Below the pieces are notes generated by a model. The model was not told the DNA's origin and did no database searches. It saw only the letters and a program-made list of their open reading frames with translations. This document shows positions 24,883 through 39,800 of a DNA stretch of 61,044 nt, in pieces. How positions within the stretch are numbered: position 1 is the stretch's first letter; the number at the start of each line of letters is the position of its first letter. The position numbers were made by a program, and so were the translations under genes. This stretch comes from Rodentolepis nana (lineage: Eukaryota > Platyhelminthes > Cestoda > Cyclophyllidea > Hymenolepididae): the NCBI GenBank assembly GCA_900617975.1, contig UZAE01012114.1, forward strand, positions 1 through 61,044, written 5' to 3'.

Positions 24883-27800
24883 CTACAAGAAATTATATGA
24901 ATACATAACGACGGTTAAACCACATACGGACTTGCAGTTAAAGTTAAGATCTAATAGATCGTGTTATGGAAAGCTGAAACTGCAGTGTCCGAGTTTCGGA
25001 GTACCTAATTTGCAAACTTACCTCCTCAATAATAATCTGATAAGCGATGAATGCAAGAAAATTAAACACATTTCCAAAGATGACGACGACAATAATTTTA
25101 CGGTTAGACAAGTTAACGATCAGCAAATTGATGCGCATTAGTTAAAGCTAATATGAAAAGACTTTATTTTGGGTAAGGCTATCATGATCAGGGAAATGCA
25201 GGATAGACCTAATTAGATATCCTAACATTTCGTTTGACTTAATTAACAAGAATCAGGGTGTGAGAGTGATTGATTACCATGATTCATTATTTGCATTCTT
25301 CAGAATAACAGTAAAAAAATCCTCTGCTATATATATTGATTTATTTGTCTCAAAGAGGCAATTAAGGAGTTGATACAGAGTGGTAAAAGATGAGGTTTAA
25401 CTTCACAAATAATAACTGATAATAGTCCGAATATGCCATCACAGAAAGAATGCATTTCCAGCACTTTTATAAGGCAAAAGAATGGCGACCTGAAACACCT
25501 TGGTGAGAAACTCACACTCCACCATCTCTATTTTTAACATGAATCAAAAATGATGATGTCAGTGATGAGTGTCAGTCTCGTGATCTATGGCCTCATGCTC
25601 GATGAGAAACCGCACTAAACATATTTACTTTCTGAAAAGCTTGCCTTAAAATTGAGTAATTTCACCGCACACCCCCCCCCCTCCCCACCCCACCACCAAC
25701 ATCTATGATATCGCCAATTTAGTATTGGTTATTTAAGTTAGTACAAATAATAGAATAATAGGCGATCGATATTGATTTGTTTAACGGGTCTATCTGAGTA
25801 GTGGTTTCAAATTAACTTGAAATTGACAACTGGGAAGTGGGGATACAAGTGATCAGAACTACTATAGCATCACAAATGAATGAGGAATCAATAATGGATG
25901 CCGAAGCAGTAGTTAAGTTGTCACTTTTTAATCTGTTAGGAAAATGTTATGCTTCATTAGTTAATTTAACCCTTAGAGAGTTAAATCCAAAATGTTACCC
26001 TTGGAACGGACGCAGGGAAGTAGTTTCTGTGACCCTGGATATAAACAATAGGAAAAATTTTGACAATTTTCATGCGAGTAGAAAGACGCATTACACTATC
26101 TTACATATATATATATATATATACGGTTATGGTTGACGCGGATAGGTAGCAATAAAGACACAGTTGAATCAGTTAGCATTACTGTTAACACAGCAACAAA
26201 ACGCAGTATATAAAGGCGGTTAAATACCTTGACAGTGAATGTTTGCAAACAAGCGCGATCCGGCTAAAAATAACGCACACGCATTTAGGTGGGGTGGGGG
26301 GAGGGGGAGTGAGAGTGGTGATCAGGGTTAGGGTATAATACCTTGTTTAATGAAGATATACAAGATCAGAGCATCTTGGGCTGGAGCAGGCTGATTCAAA
26401 CAAATTAGTGCTCTCTTCTTAACCTCCAAGGTCGTTAAAGTAAATCAATTCGTGGGGCCAATTACAGAGGGACTGTAAACTCTACTTAACTTAGACAGAG
26501 GCCAGGTATTCTAAATCCTTTCTGGAGAGAAATTTGATCCCTTGAAGTATTAATCAATACGACAGAGACCCCAAATTATTGGATGTGTATAGATCATATG
26601 ATCGCTGGTTTGAGAGACGGGTGTGCGAGTCGTGAATGGTATCGGTGGTATTGGAAGAAATGAGCATTTTGGAACTCATCCTATGCAAAGGGAAAGCTCT
26701 GCCTAACCTTTTTTCTGCCTGTTGAAATATCAGCATTTTATGTATAAAATTGGGCAAGGTGATGAAAGAATGAGAAAAAACGGGAGGTAAAAAGTTTTTG
26801 TGGAATATGGAATGATTGAGCAGAGGCACCTAACGTCCTGTTTATTCGTGCTAGAAGGTGGGCGAAATATATTTTCTTATGTACTCTAAGTCAACTATTG
26901 CTCGTTTCCATCAATCGTGGCTGAAAATTACACCCAGCTGGTCTTATTCCCTCCCTCCTCGTAAATACGAAAATGGCGCATTCTGGCTAAGGTGACCTTA
27001 GAGACAACTATTTCATTGGTGTTGGAAAATTGTATGAATAATTAACATGAAATAGCCAAACCAAGAGTATCTTAATTTAGCCTGTTGATTGCAACACAGT
27101 TTCCACTCGTTCTCTGACTTCTCTCCTGCCCCTCCAGCACCTAATACACCTGGGAGTCATTCGAGTTCTCATCTTCTTCGCCCTGATTATACCTTCTTAT
27201 TATTTCTGCAGGTAACGAGGGATATTTCTATAAAAAGGCTAACGATTGTGGCTATATGGATGTAAATACCAAAACGACTAATAGAGCAGATTCGAATTCC
27301 TTCCCAAAACACAGTATCCAACAAAATCAAAATAATTAGCCTATTAAGCAGAGCTACTCGTAAACGGATAAATCCCGTGATACCAGATTCACAGACACAT
27401 ACTTCCGGAAAACAAGTGAGAGCTTCATCAAATTGTAGTAGTCGAGTTAAGAAACCAACCACAGTGCAACTACGTACAATCTTGCACTCAAATTATTCAA
27501 AGCAGCGAGGTGATAACTATGGAATGGGAGATTCTGCTTCAAACCACACGATAAACACCCTTTGAGGTGCAATAACTAAAGTATCCACCCTGACGTCAGT
27601 CATTTATCTAAACAGTTATAGTTTTTGTCCGTGGGCTAATAGGCAAGTGAATTTTGAGGTACAGCACAGAACACGTGGAATAACACGGAACGACAGTGGA
27701 CCAGTGAGAATCTTAAACCCTAGATATACTCAGCCATACGAGACCATAATGATGGAGAGGGACCCTTTAAACCTATCGATGCATTTTGGCCTATCTCTCA

Positions 27801-30800
27801 TACTTCCATAAGGCCATCGTGGCAGTTACTTCTACACTGTGTTATACGTGAAATGGTTCCAAGACTACGGTTCCCACAATCTAATCACAAGTTATATTCT
27901 GCCTGAGTCTTCTAGACATTATCTGTTAGCGTATAAAAGTAAATCAGAATTAAATAGAACTCACCGATCCTTCACTTCGACAGGATATATTGTGAGTCAG
28001 CGAAGTGTTTGAAGGCTTCTCAACATCTAGAGAATGCAGATTGGTTGCCGAACCTGCCGTAAACAAGAAAAAACTATAAAAATAAGTTCTAGAACTAAGA
28101 CAATGAGTGTACCACAGTTTTACTCGCCTCGAAGTCGACCCATGTCAATACCTCGACTTGCATGCAAATCAATCTGTTCCTGGAGTGTCCGACTGTCCCT
28201 CTCATACTGCTCTTGTTTCTCTTCCAGATTTTTGGCAAGGTTCTTCAATTTCTGATCCTCTCGTTCCAAACGAGCCTCCTCTCTCTGTTTCTGGGCAGTC
28301 CAAGCAGCTTGCTCGTCTTCAATCTTCTTCTGAAGGGATCGTAGATACTCCAACTCCCGTTTGGTGTTAATTGAAGTTTGCTAAAAGGTTGAGATATAAA
28401 CCGTAATAGCGTCTGAAGAAGCACAATGCGAGATAGCTAAACTCAAGGAATAGATTGTCTGAGAGTCCCGTGGGGGAAATAGAACAGTTCAGCTTTGAGT
28501 AAGTGTGAAATGGTATATTAGCGCCGTAATTTTCCTTGAGGTATCCAATTAAACCTAATCAAATATTTACACATTCAACGGCAAATCTCAAACATAATTA
28601 ACACATTTGACGGTCTAATAGGACGAAATATACAATTTCAAAGTGTCATTTCTGCCTTTTACTTAAAAAGCCAACTTTCAGAAAGAATTATACAAGAAAA
28701 GTTGTGCGGAGAGAATTTCACAGAAAAATTTCACCCAAAATTATATTGCGCACAAAGACGTCACTAATTGCATTACACGAATATTGATAGTTTACAACTT
28801 TCAAACAAACATTACCCACATTGTAAGAAATCTCTGAAACAAATATTCGTCTGGCTTTGGTAGTAGATATGATGGTTGCTCCCAGCTTGTGCTCACTAGG
28901 AAGTAGTTTATTAATTAATTAGCACTGAAGCCATTATCTAAGTTTGAATAAAAACTCGAAAAATGCCCCCACAAAAGCTCTGAATATAAGCATTACTAAA
29001 TCGACTTAGTTTAAAGCGTTTTCCTAGTAAGGTAAGACTTAATGACCCTAAATCGATTACTTCTCAAGAATACCGTTATTAGGGAAAAACAGAGTTTACA
29101 CGATGATAAATTTAACAACTAACGACACAAAATTCTTCACAGACAATCTTTGGGAGGCATTCAACGAGAAGCTTAAGAAGCCTCAATGGATAATGCTAAG
29201 TGGAAACCGAAAAGGATGAATTTAAGTCAGAAGCGAATGAATCGCGCATAATCGAAGTGGATAAAACGAAGCACAAAACAGAAACTATTCATTTAAAGCA
29301 CTGTAAGAAGTCATGCATTTGGAAAATGGGTAAAGTGTGATATACCGAAATTAGTGATTTTATTACTGAAATAACAACCAGTAGTAAGGTGAGACTAAAT
29401 TGAAATAACTTACTCCTCCAGTTAATTCCACTTCTGTCTTCAGTCGAAGATTATCCTTCTCCAATTCTAGACGACGCAGATACTGGTTTTCATAGGTTTC
29501 CTAAATAGGAGATGTAAGAGACAAACTAAGAGTACTTAAACTGAGAGAATTAAGTAGACTTATGACAAGAATGTTGCTTACCAAAAGAGCTAGAGCTAAA
29601 TCCTGTATTTCTGCAACTAGGAGATTGGGATTTGTGAGAGAGGTGAGAGAAGAATCGAAGGACACCTCACAATTACGATCCTGGACCTCCGAGGAGAGGT
29701 ACTCACGTGGGAACTCTGATGAAGAACCCTCCCCACGACGTCGGCTTCCTGTACGAAGCAGATTCGACAGCCGAATTTGGGACTTTGAAACAAAGTGAAA
29801 TCGATAATCAATAAATCAATGAAGGACAATCAAAAAGCATTAGAATAGGAGCTTATTCGAGAATTTAAGGCATAAGCATTTTATTGTTAACGGTATTAAT
29901 TAAAAAAGGGCGTTCTAACATCTTATTTAATTAAATGGACTTTTTTAAATGCTATGATTTTGAGTAGATTGACGTCAAGGAATATAGCCTATGTGAATTG
30001 GAGCCTAGGAATGTCCAAACACCAAAGAGAAGAGTCATACTCTTACAATGTAGTGACTTTAGAATTTTGTTTGAAGACAGCTATAGAAACATGGAGTAAA
30101 ACTGCATTTGCATTTACCTGCAAAGTTAAAGGAGACGCAAATCAAATAGAGGAGAGACATACCATGAGGTTCTCATTAAAGTGGCTTCATAACCCGTGTG
30201 GCAAGTGTTGTGAACACACCACTCCTACTAAACTTGGTAGGTTTCATCGAAAACTAATTGCGATTATAAAAATGTACTTTAAAGCCTTCCCATAAAAATA
30301 GTAGGGTATAGAATAGATGCCTTTAGAGAAGGGTGAACTAATTGCAGGCTCAAATAAAACCGACAAAAATATACCACTAACTACTGACTGTTAATTTGTC
30401 AAGGCAACATTGTACCATATTCTGATTTAAAAGACCAAAAGTTATATATGAATCAGGAAACAGGGCGTTTTGTTCTAAGTAACTGAATAAGAGAACCGAA
30501 ATGAAAGAGGAAAGAAAAGTAAGTATGGAATCCTGTGATCCGGAATACGAACCTTCAACCCCAAGGAAATTCTGAATCAAGCTCTTGGAGAAAAAGACAA
30601 TACATTCAAACATGAATACAAAGTATTTTTGGAAGTAATGCCTAAAAAGCCGCTATCAGTCATTTCAATTCACAAATCGCTGAGAGTAATTCAAAAGATG
30701 CAGGAATACACGAAGCTAATTTGTCAAAATAATGGATATAATGACGTAAGGGAACAAACAAATTGTACCAGACTGACTCAATAGAGATCATTGAAACAAA

Positions 30801-33800
30801 ATGATAAAGAGAAGGATTTAGTCAGCAATTAATAATTCATTTTAATTAGCACGACATTTTTAGGTGTTATGGTCAGAGGGCGGAAAATAGTCTCAATGGG
30901 GATAAGACGTTCAATTTTCAAGGTCATAGTAAGGTTATTAGAAGAAAAGAAATAAGTTTAAAATTAGGCCAGACACACCACATTGAAGAGCATTAGAATA
31001 GACGAAAAAGGGAATTTTTCAGTTAGACACAAGAAGGCAAAGCCACCAATTATCGGGTAAGCATTAAGGAGGGTTGGGGGGGAGGGGAGGGATTATTAGT
31101 AGGCACATGGAGATCGACTCTACTCTTCCCGAAAATATGGCCCACGGCCATCAAATATTGGATCAGAAGGGCGGGTAAAGAGAAGCACTTACTTCAAGGC
31201 TATTTCTATGGGTAGACTTTTGTTGATGCTATGGCATAACAGTAACGAGAATAATGAATTCACACAGTGTAAAATTGTAACTCCAAGGCATATCACTGGT
31301 ACAGTGATAATCATTTCATAATGCAAACGAAACAAGGAATTCAGCATTAATGCTAATGCAGAACTCACCTTTGGCTTGATTCGGAATGTCACATTATCTT
31401 TGTCTCCGCGTTCTGCAACCGAAATAAAATCATGTTAAGATAATTATATTGATCCCTGAGAGAGAGAAATCGAAATGAAATACGGATAAAATTAGGAATG
31501 CTGAGGTAACTGCTTACGTTAATCGGGTCCTCCGTGTATGAAGACCACAAATAACCCCCCCCCCATTACGCTTCAAGCATTAGCAAACGTTACCTTTCAA
31601 ATGAATTTTACACTGGCAATTCAGTTTACGATGTTGATGAGGCGATATACAGTGACGTTGTAGCTAAGCGATGTCAAAAAGGAAGAGTGGGGGTTTCTCA
31701 TCAAAGCGGGTATGCAATGGCCCCACTTCATTCAAGCCAATTGTTGGTAATATTTAGCATGATGGGCTCGGGGAACTAGGTCAGTATCTTCTAATCATCA
31801 GTGGCGTAGTGATTAAAGTTTAATACCCATCATGAGAATGGAAGAGAAGAGGAAGAGGAGAATAGAGAGCGAGTCCCTCAGAGACGAGGCTAACCAAGGT
31901 GACCGCTGAAAAACGCCTTACTTCGGCACATTTGTAACAGGTACTTTTCTTTTCGTCTTTACATTAAATCGTGTCCTCCACAGTGACAGGGTCAAAAATG
32001 TACGCATGAACAAAATGAAGCTAAAAAAATTTCCTTAACTTCGTGAAAGTACAGCTTTTCTGTCTGGAATCAATGCACTTTCGTTTATTCCCCAATAACT
32101 ACGAAGAGAAATTTATTTCATTTCATAGGTTCTGACCTCTCGAAACAGAGGGAAGCTAGAGCAGCCTTACTCTTGACTTTGGATCGTGGTCAGTGGTGTA
32201 TCGATCCCTTAAGGACTTGTGAATCGGTGTAATAGTAATCGGATGTCAACCCCTTTAAGGCATTCTCTATTTTTCATTAGAGGGGTGTGCGATAGACTTA
32301 CCTCCACGTGGTGCACCAAGAGCAATGTATACTCAAACGGCAAAAAAGTCTATTAACTGGGAGTTGATTTCTGACTTCAAACTACCATGACCCCACTGAG
32401 TGTCAAATTCGACCCCTTTCACAGTACTCATCTTACCTTTTCTCCACCTTTGTGTCTGTCTGCCTCTTTTACATCTGTGAATCTCTCTTCCGTTCCCCAC
32501 CCCTCGACTTTCTTCTACTTTGATGAACCTTCCCTCTGTGAAGCCCGAAGCCAGTTAAATGGCAGATGATAGCTACCAGAACGCCTGCCATTTGAAATAA
32601 ATAAATTTTTCATTAGAGGATTGAATTATACTTAGGTCATTGAGGTCACTCTTTTCTTGAACAGGGGCCGTGATTGCATGTTCGTGCGAAATGGATGTTT
32701 AAAGTGCATTAAAATTTCGCCCAATTCCATTCTCCCATTGATGAAAAGAAAAAAATATTACATAGGAGAGGGAGGATAAAATAGGACATAAGTAGTACAG
32801 ATAGGTGCAAATACAATTTGTGAAAATCAAATTGAAAGCGAATTGAAATTGTCTTATCAGCTTTCAAAAAGCCAATGGCCTTCCCAGGTTTTTTCACCCT
32901 TCAGTTCTTGTCGAAGACGAAAAGTCTTAAAGACGAATCACGAAGTAAGAATATCGAGCAATAGGCGCTGAAATCTCCTTTCATACTTACCAGACTATTA
33001 TGCGCTGTTGCAGAATTTAGAGTACCTTATTGTGGTTTAAAGTACGCAACTCAGGATGAAGAGTTTGGGTACCTTGTTTAAGCCCACCTAGAACTCACCG
33101 AAATTAAGAAGTGAATTGACAATGTCTTCTTTAAAAAAATAACACCCTTTAGCCAAGCACGAGTTAATCACGTAGGACTCGTGTTCTGCATCCACGCATA
33201 CATTATTTTTTTTTCAACGAATTGAGTCGTCTCAAAATCAACCACAAGTAGGTTTTTCAGGTGAGGTCTTTCAGCTATCCATTACTCATCCTTTCTACTT
33301 GGAATTGAGAAAATTGAATGCACTAAGGAAGTACATCAAATTTCTACTGCACAGTAAACTTGGAAGGAAGTATTGGAACAATAATTTCTTGTTGAATATG
33401 AGGGAAACTTAAAGAGAGAATTAAGTGAAAAAAAACAGATTGTTATAAATAAGCCGTTGATAGAAAACAAGGACTTAGATGCGGAGATGTAGTGAAGATT
33501 CTCAAATAATAAATAAGTTTGGCATGTCATTAATTAATCAATTAATCTTTTCTACAACGATTTTCGGTCTTGGAAGTAGCAATTATTTTGAGGTTCCCCT
33601 CAAACAATATAACTTGATTTCTCTCATTGCGCTGAAAGGATCATTATCGACAATTCTTAACCTCTATACACTTATTCTTTGTGCCCAAACAACCAGGCAC
33701 TTTCCTGCTCCTCTATACATAGGCTCAATATCCCAGACACCTCTGTGATTTCCTTCTGCATTCAATATAGCTATCCAACCAACGAATTTCTCCCCACCAC

Positions 33801-36800
33801 GTTGCCGTAGTGATAGAAGGAGCTGCAAGAAAATCCGACGACATGGCTGTAAAGTCCTGTAGCGACGAAAAGAGAAGACATATGTCAAGGTACGTCCAAG
33901 AGTGGGCTATTATTCCCCAATCCGTAATTGACATATTTGAAATATTGCATGACTGATAATATCAGGCATCTTCACAGTGATTGGTTCATGGATTCTCAAA
34001 ATTTTATAACCATTAATAATTTTTATATAATTATGTTCTTCGTTGAAATAAAATGACCTCTTCTATTCTTGGTTGCCTCTATTCCCATCAAAACCTCGTC
34101 CTCCTCCTCCTAGCATTTCAAAATCTGCACGAGTCACTAAATTTAAGGCCGTCAGGGCTTTCGCTGCCAAGCGTGATAAGGATCAGCAACCAAGCCAATG
34201 GGATAATAATGAATATAATACAATTACTAGAGAAAAAACAATATTACTCCGGCGAAATAATCAATTTCATTTGTTAAGAGAGAGTCACATTGCACGACCT
34301 ACGGATTATTTCCATGTTTTAAACGAAATGCATTGTAAATACCACCTCCCTTCCCTTCCCTACCCCCTCCCCCCTCCCACCATAAATAAGCCAAAAAAGG
34401 CATTGATGATGAAAGCATCAATGCTCACTCCGCTGTCCACATTTAGAAATGACGTTGAGACGGGACGAAAAACCGTTTTGTCAACATTCAATTACGAGCC
34501 AATCCATCCTCGTTTGCCCTATACGAACGCCATTTTCACGCTCTTAGAGTTCAGATACTTGCTTTTCTGTTCTTCTTTTTAAAATGTTCACCATCTTCAT
34601 TAGAAACACAAAAGTCAACATTGCCCACTTGTTACATAAGGGTGACTTCTTTTCAAGTAAAAGGCCAAAAATAGATTACTTTTGGAGTCTCCATTGGCGT
34701 CGGGCATAGGCGGTGGCATAGAAGTACTGGAATAAGAAGCTCGTCGATCAGCGGCATCGGATGCACTACGACTCAGGCAGGTGACATCCGAATCTCCACA
34801 TAGGCTCGCCAATTGCATCACTTAATAACAAAAAAAAGTTGATAGAAAATGCGAAGATAATATCAAATGCATGCAGGTAATGGGTAAAAGTACGAAATTT
34901 CCCAACCATAAATTTGATTTAAAGTTCAAGATGAAAAGGTAGGTATTGAAATAGAACACTAAGTGAGGGTCGGGGAGAGGGGGGGGGAAGAGGTGACATT
35001 ATAAAGCAAGTCATTTTCATGCGTGTATATAGATTGAAATAAATTAATTAATTCGCGCAGAAACTGTTGGTTGCCTTGACATGGGTATTACTGATAGAAT
35101 AGGCATTTTTTGGTGCACTTGCAGAGCGTCATTGTCCTTAATAGGGCATTAGTATTACAATGACCGATCGCTTGATGCGAATGATCTTAAGGTTAATTTC
35201 CGATCAATTCTTACCAAAAAATTGCCTGAAATCCTTCAACTTGGCTGGGGGGGGGCTTTTAATTAATGCCTTTAAGTTTATGTTGTTTGTCGTAAAAAAT
35301 AGAGGCTTGCCTTAATGAAACAATTTCTTCAAACTTGCGAGAAATAGGGCTAAACCGTAACTTATCTAATGCGTTCGATGACCTCAGAGTCTTGAAGTCA
35401 ATTGACGCGCGCAGAGGGGTCTTGAATTCAGGTCAGGGGACTTGTCGACATAAGACAAGCACGAATGATATTTTGAAGGGGGTGCGTGATAGACTTACCT
35501 CCACGTGGTGCATCCTGGGCAACGTATACTCACATGGCACAAAAAGTCTATAAACCTACAGTTGACTTCTGACTTCAAACTACCATCATCCAACTGTATG
35601 TCATATTCGACCACTTCCACAATACTCATCTCACTTTTCTCTATCTTTGTGTCCATCTGTCTCTTTTACATCTGTGGATCACTCTTCTGTCCCCCCTCCC
35701 ATTCGACCTATTTGTCACTTTGATCTTCCTCCTCCTCCTCTCTGCGGAGCCCGAAGTTAGCTAAAGGGCTAATGATAGCTGTCAAACCGCCTGCCATTTG
35801 AAATAAATAAATAAATATTTTGAAGGGGGGGGGGACTTATTTAATTCACAAAATTGTCAACTCATTTACATTCCATGTGCACCAAATTTCAATACAATAA
35901 ATATTTAGCATTTTTGCCTCATATTGAATTAGGCTGCACTACGCAAAAGAAAAAGGACTACACTGCCGCAGATAAAATCTTCATGGGCCATTTTACTAAC
36001 GATGACCTTGAAAACTTTATTTTACTTTTTGAAAACATTAGAACAATGGCCTAACAAGCGATGTGGTTGGCGTTCATTTAAATTAAAACAAAGGCGAGAC
36101 CTCCTCAGAAGGAGGAATAAATCACAGGAATGCACTCTCTATTTTAACAGATTTTCAAATATAAAGAAATGAACGTTGAGAACTGTCATAATAATAGGGT
36201 GTTGTAAAATATTCTTAATTTAAAATTCATTCAAATAATAAAATACTGGCGTAAAATTAAGATTAATTGTTGCGGAACTTATTGTTGTAAAAGTCTACGA
36301 CTAAGCAAAATAACTTATATGAAGACGCAAACATCTACAATTTGTAATGGGGGGGGGGGCGACTGTATAAAAAGGAGAACGTAGAAAAAAGGATGATTCG
36401 TATAAAGATCTTATGTTTCAACCAACATCAACTGTAGAGATATTGTCCAAAAATATTATTCCCTATCTAATAGCTATTTCAATTATTTCATACCAACAAA
36501 AGTGTTTTCTAACACTACTGGGAATTACATTGCAAATCACATGCTTTCTTGTGGATATCGATTTTTATAGATGGAGGTGAATACGGAACTAAATGTCGCT
36601 AGAATGGGGTGTGCGATAGATTTACCTCCACGTGGTACACCCTGGGCAACGTATACTCATACGGCAATAAGTCTTTTAACCGGCAGTTGACTTCTGACTC
36701 CAAACCACCATCACTCCAGTGTATGTCATATTCAAACTACCATGACCCGACTGCATGTCATTTTCGAATGCTTCCACAGTACCCGCCTTACCTTTTCCCT

Positions 36801-39800
36801 GCCATCGTGTCTGTCTCTTTTACATCTTTGGAACATTCTTCTGTCCACCCCCCCCCCCTCTCGACTTTTTCACTTTGATGTTCCTTTCCCTCGGTGAANA
36901 ATTCAGCTAACTGGACGCATGACTTGGAATGAACGTGTTGCCTCTACCCATGCCGAAGACCATGCCAGTAAACTTAATTGTCCAGGTAGCATGACCTATT
37001 GTCTGTCCGATGGAATGGCGCATTTAGAGATGTAACAATCATGATCAACAAATTTGTTATACTTTACCATTAATTAGGAAAAGAAGAAGCTGTGGCGCAG
37101 TAGATGCAATTTCTAAGTTCAGTAATAAAGACAAGGCCCGATTACTCTACCCGTTTACCAAAGCTGGCACCTTACCACTCAAGTTAAACAATGTATTGAA
37201 TTAAACAAATACCATTGAAGTGCACTAAATGTCTATTTAACGTATCAGCAAACACACGCACAGTTCTAAGCCTACTTACCGTTCTTCATGAATCTATCAT
37301 GCAGAGTTCGTACTTTGGTCTGTTCATCCTCCGCCTGTTGATGGGAATCAGACTGACTTGTCAGGGAGCGTCGGGTGTTTGTCGAGCGACCACTGTTTGA
37401 TCTAGAAGCTGAGATAGTGAGACCCTCATCGACAAAGAGAGTACGAAAAGCGATGTTGCGCACTTCCCACTGGGAGAAAATATCCGCAGAGAGTTGATTA
37501 ATCAATTCCAATTTCTTCTCCTGACGCTTTCTTCGTTCCTCGGCAGCCTCCAAACGCTGCGTGTTCTTCTCTATCACTACAAGGAACGAGAGGAAACGTG
37601 ACTATTCAAGGGGCCTTGCATAAAACAAAGCCTCACTTCATCTAACCACCCCAATTTCTTCAATAATGGCTATATTATCATTATCGCAGTAAAGCCCAGC
37701 GTTTTTCCCATATAAGAGGGTTTATGAATTTGACTTATCGTCAAATTTTTGTGTGAATAAAGGTAATTAAGTCCACTTTATCAAGTTCGCACCCTTTCAT
37801 CACCGTGTCCGAAGTTGTCCCATCAACCTATTAGTAATGATGACGCCTCTTGTCACGCTGAAGTATATGCTAATGGTAAGATTTTATTACTCATAGTAAA
37901 ACAGCTTCAAGAGGATTTACGTGGAAGTAAAAAAATGATAACTCCAATTGAGAAGTAAAGCTACGACACTAAAACGTGGTAATCTAGAGCATTATGCCCA
38001 TTTAAAAATAAAGTTATGCTTAGCTACAAATAAATAATTACCTTTGACAAAATTACTGTGAGGCCTCCTTTTTTCCCACTGCTGCTTATGTGGTTTAGTA
38101 GCTTGCGGAATATCAGGCAAAATTTGGAATGAACTTCAAGAAGTTTTCGGCGTACCAACGAGAACTCCCGTAAATTGTAAATGAGTGCCTTCTCGAAATG
38201 ATGCTTAAAAGCGCTCTGACATGGTATTGACAAACAGTTGACATTATTGACTCATTAACTTGGGAAATCACATTTAAAAGCGACAATAAGAGTTCAATGC
38301 ATGAAAAACACCCAAATTACCAATTATTTATCTTTCCAGGCAAGGGGTGTGCGATAGACTTACCTCCACGTGGTGCACCCTGGGCAACGTATACTCATAC
38401 GGCAAAAAAGTCTATTAACCGGCATTTGAATTCTGAATTCAAACTACCACGACCACCCTGGTTGTCATAGTCGACCCCTTCACAGTACTCATCTTACCTT
38501 TTTCTCTGCCATTGTGTCTGTCTGCCTCTTTAACATCTATGAATCGCTCTTCTGTTCCCCACCCCTCGACTTTCTGCTACTTTGATAAGCCTTCCCTCTG
38601 TGAAGCCCGTAGTCAATTAAAGGGCTAATGATAGCTATCAAAACGCCTGCCATTTGAAATAAATAAATGAATAAATAATCTTTAATTCACTAAATTTCCC
38701 CCAGTTTGTGTGATATCATGGTAGTTTGAAGTCAGAAGTCAACTGCCGTGCGCCACGTGGAGGTAAGTCTATCGCACACCCCGCTTATTGAAATTATTCT
38801 TTCATATGCAATTCACCCTGTTTATCGTGGACAAAAGTAGCCAAATCACACTGCATCGGACTTCCACGAGATTTTCGAACGGTATTAAAGTGCGAACTAT
38901 TTCATCTTCCATCAATGTGATCACCTCTTTACCTCCAAGAATTCTATTGTCAATCATCATGAAGTGACTACAAGCAGAGGATGGTCAGTGCTAATGCCTG
39001 GTGGGTTTTAAAACACCACAACAAACTCTCAAGTATTCTCTTCGCTCGAAGAAGTCCGCCAAATACTTCCACATTATTTTCAAATGATGTTGCAAAATCG
39101 AGTTACACTAATAATAGTAAGCATCTCACTTGCCCGTTATTGAGATATTTCAAGTGCATAATTGACGATGTCATTCACGCCCTAAGTACCCCCTCCCCCT
39201 CATATGTAAAAAAATACTGACGATGTAGAATAAGGCATAGAAAGGGCGTGAGAGAACAGAATGGAAGGACGGTGTACTACGAAAAAAGTAAATAGCAATC
39301 AAACTCCAAAAAGGTTCTTAACTGAAAGACTCTTTATTCTCATACATGGGGTGCGCGATAGACGTACCTCCACGTGGTGCACCAGCTGCAGCGTATACTC
39401 ATGGCAAAAAGTCAATCAACCAGCAGATGACTTCTGACTTCAAACTACCATGACCCCACTCTATGTTATATTCCACAACTTCCACAGTACTCAACTCACC
39501 ATTTCTCTGCCTTTGTGTCTGTCTGTCTGTTTATCTCATTTACATCTGTGAATCACTCTACTGTTAGCCTTCTCGAATTTTTCTCACTTTGATGTTCCTT
39601 CCCCTCTGTGAAGCCCGAATTCAACTAAAGGGGCTAATGATAATTATCAAAACGCCTGCCATTTGATATAAATAAATAAATTATTCTCACACATTTGAAA
39701 CTGCTTCAATCCAAAAAAAAACATTAACCAACACTAGGGCTAATTGTGCATGAAAGAATCCAATAATCATTGGGTCGTTTTGTTTTGTGGTTTGTTGAGT

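Noticed and set aside
24821..25141. 106-codon plus-strand frame
   Set aside because: Its 5' part is the reverse of the well-supported minus-strand exon 24882-24766; no homology recognised.
26554..26829. 91-codon minus-strand frame, Ser/Thr-rich in part, considered as a RhoGEF tail exon
   Set aside because: No acceptor and donor pair gives the phase-0 to phase-0 exon needed here.
33664..33934. Overlapping minus-strand frames with an acceptor-like CGCTACAG, considered as a RhoGEF exon
   Set aside because: In the required phase it meets a stop without a good donor, and the flanking exons already join in phase.
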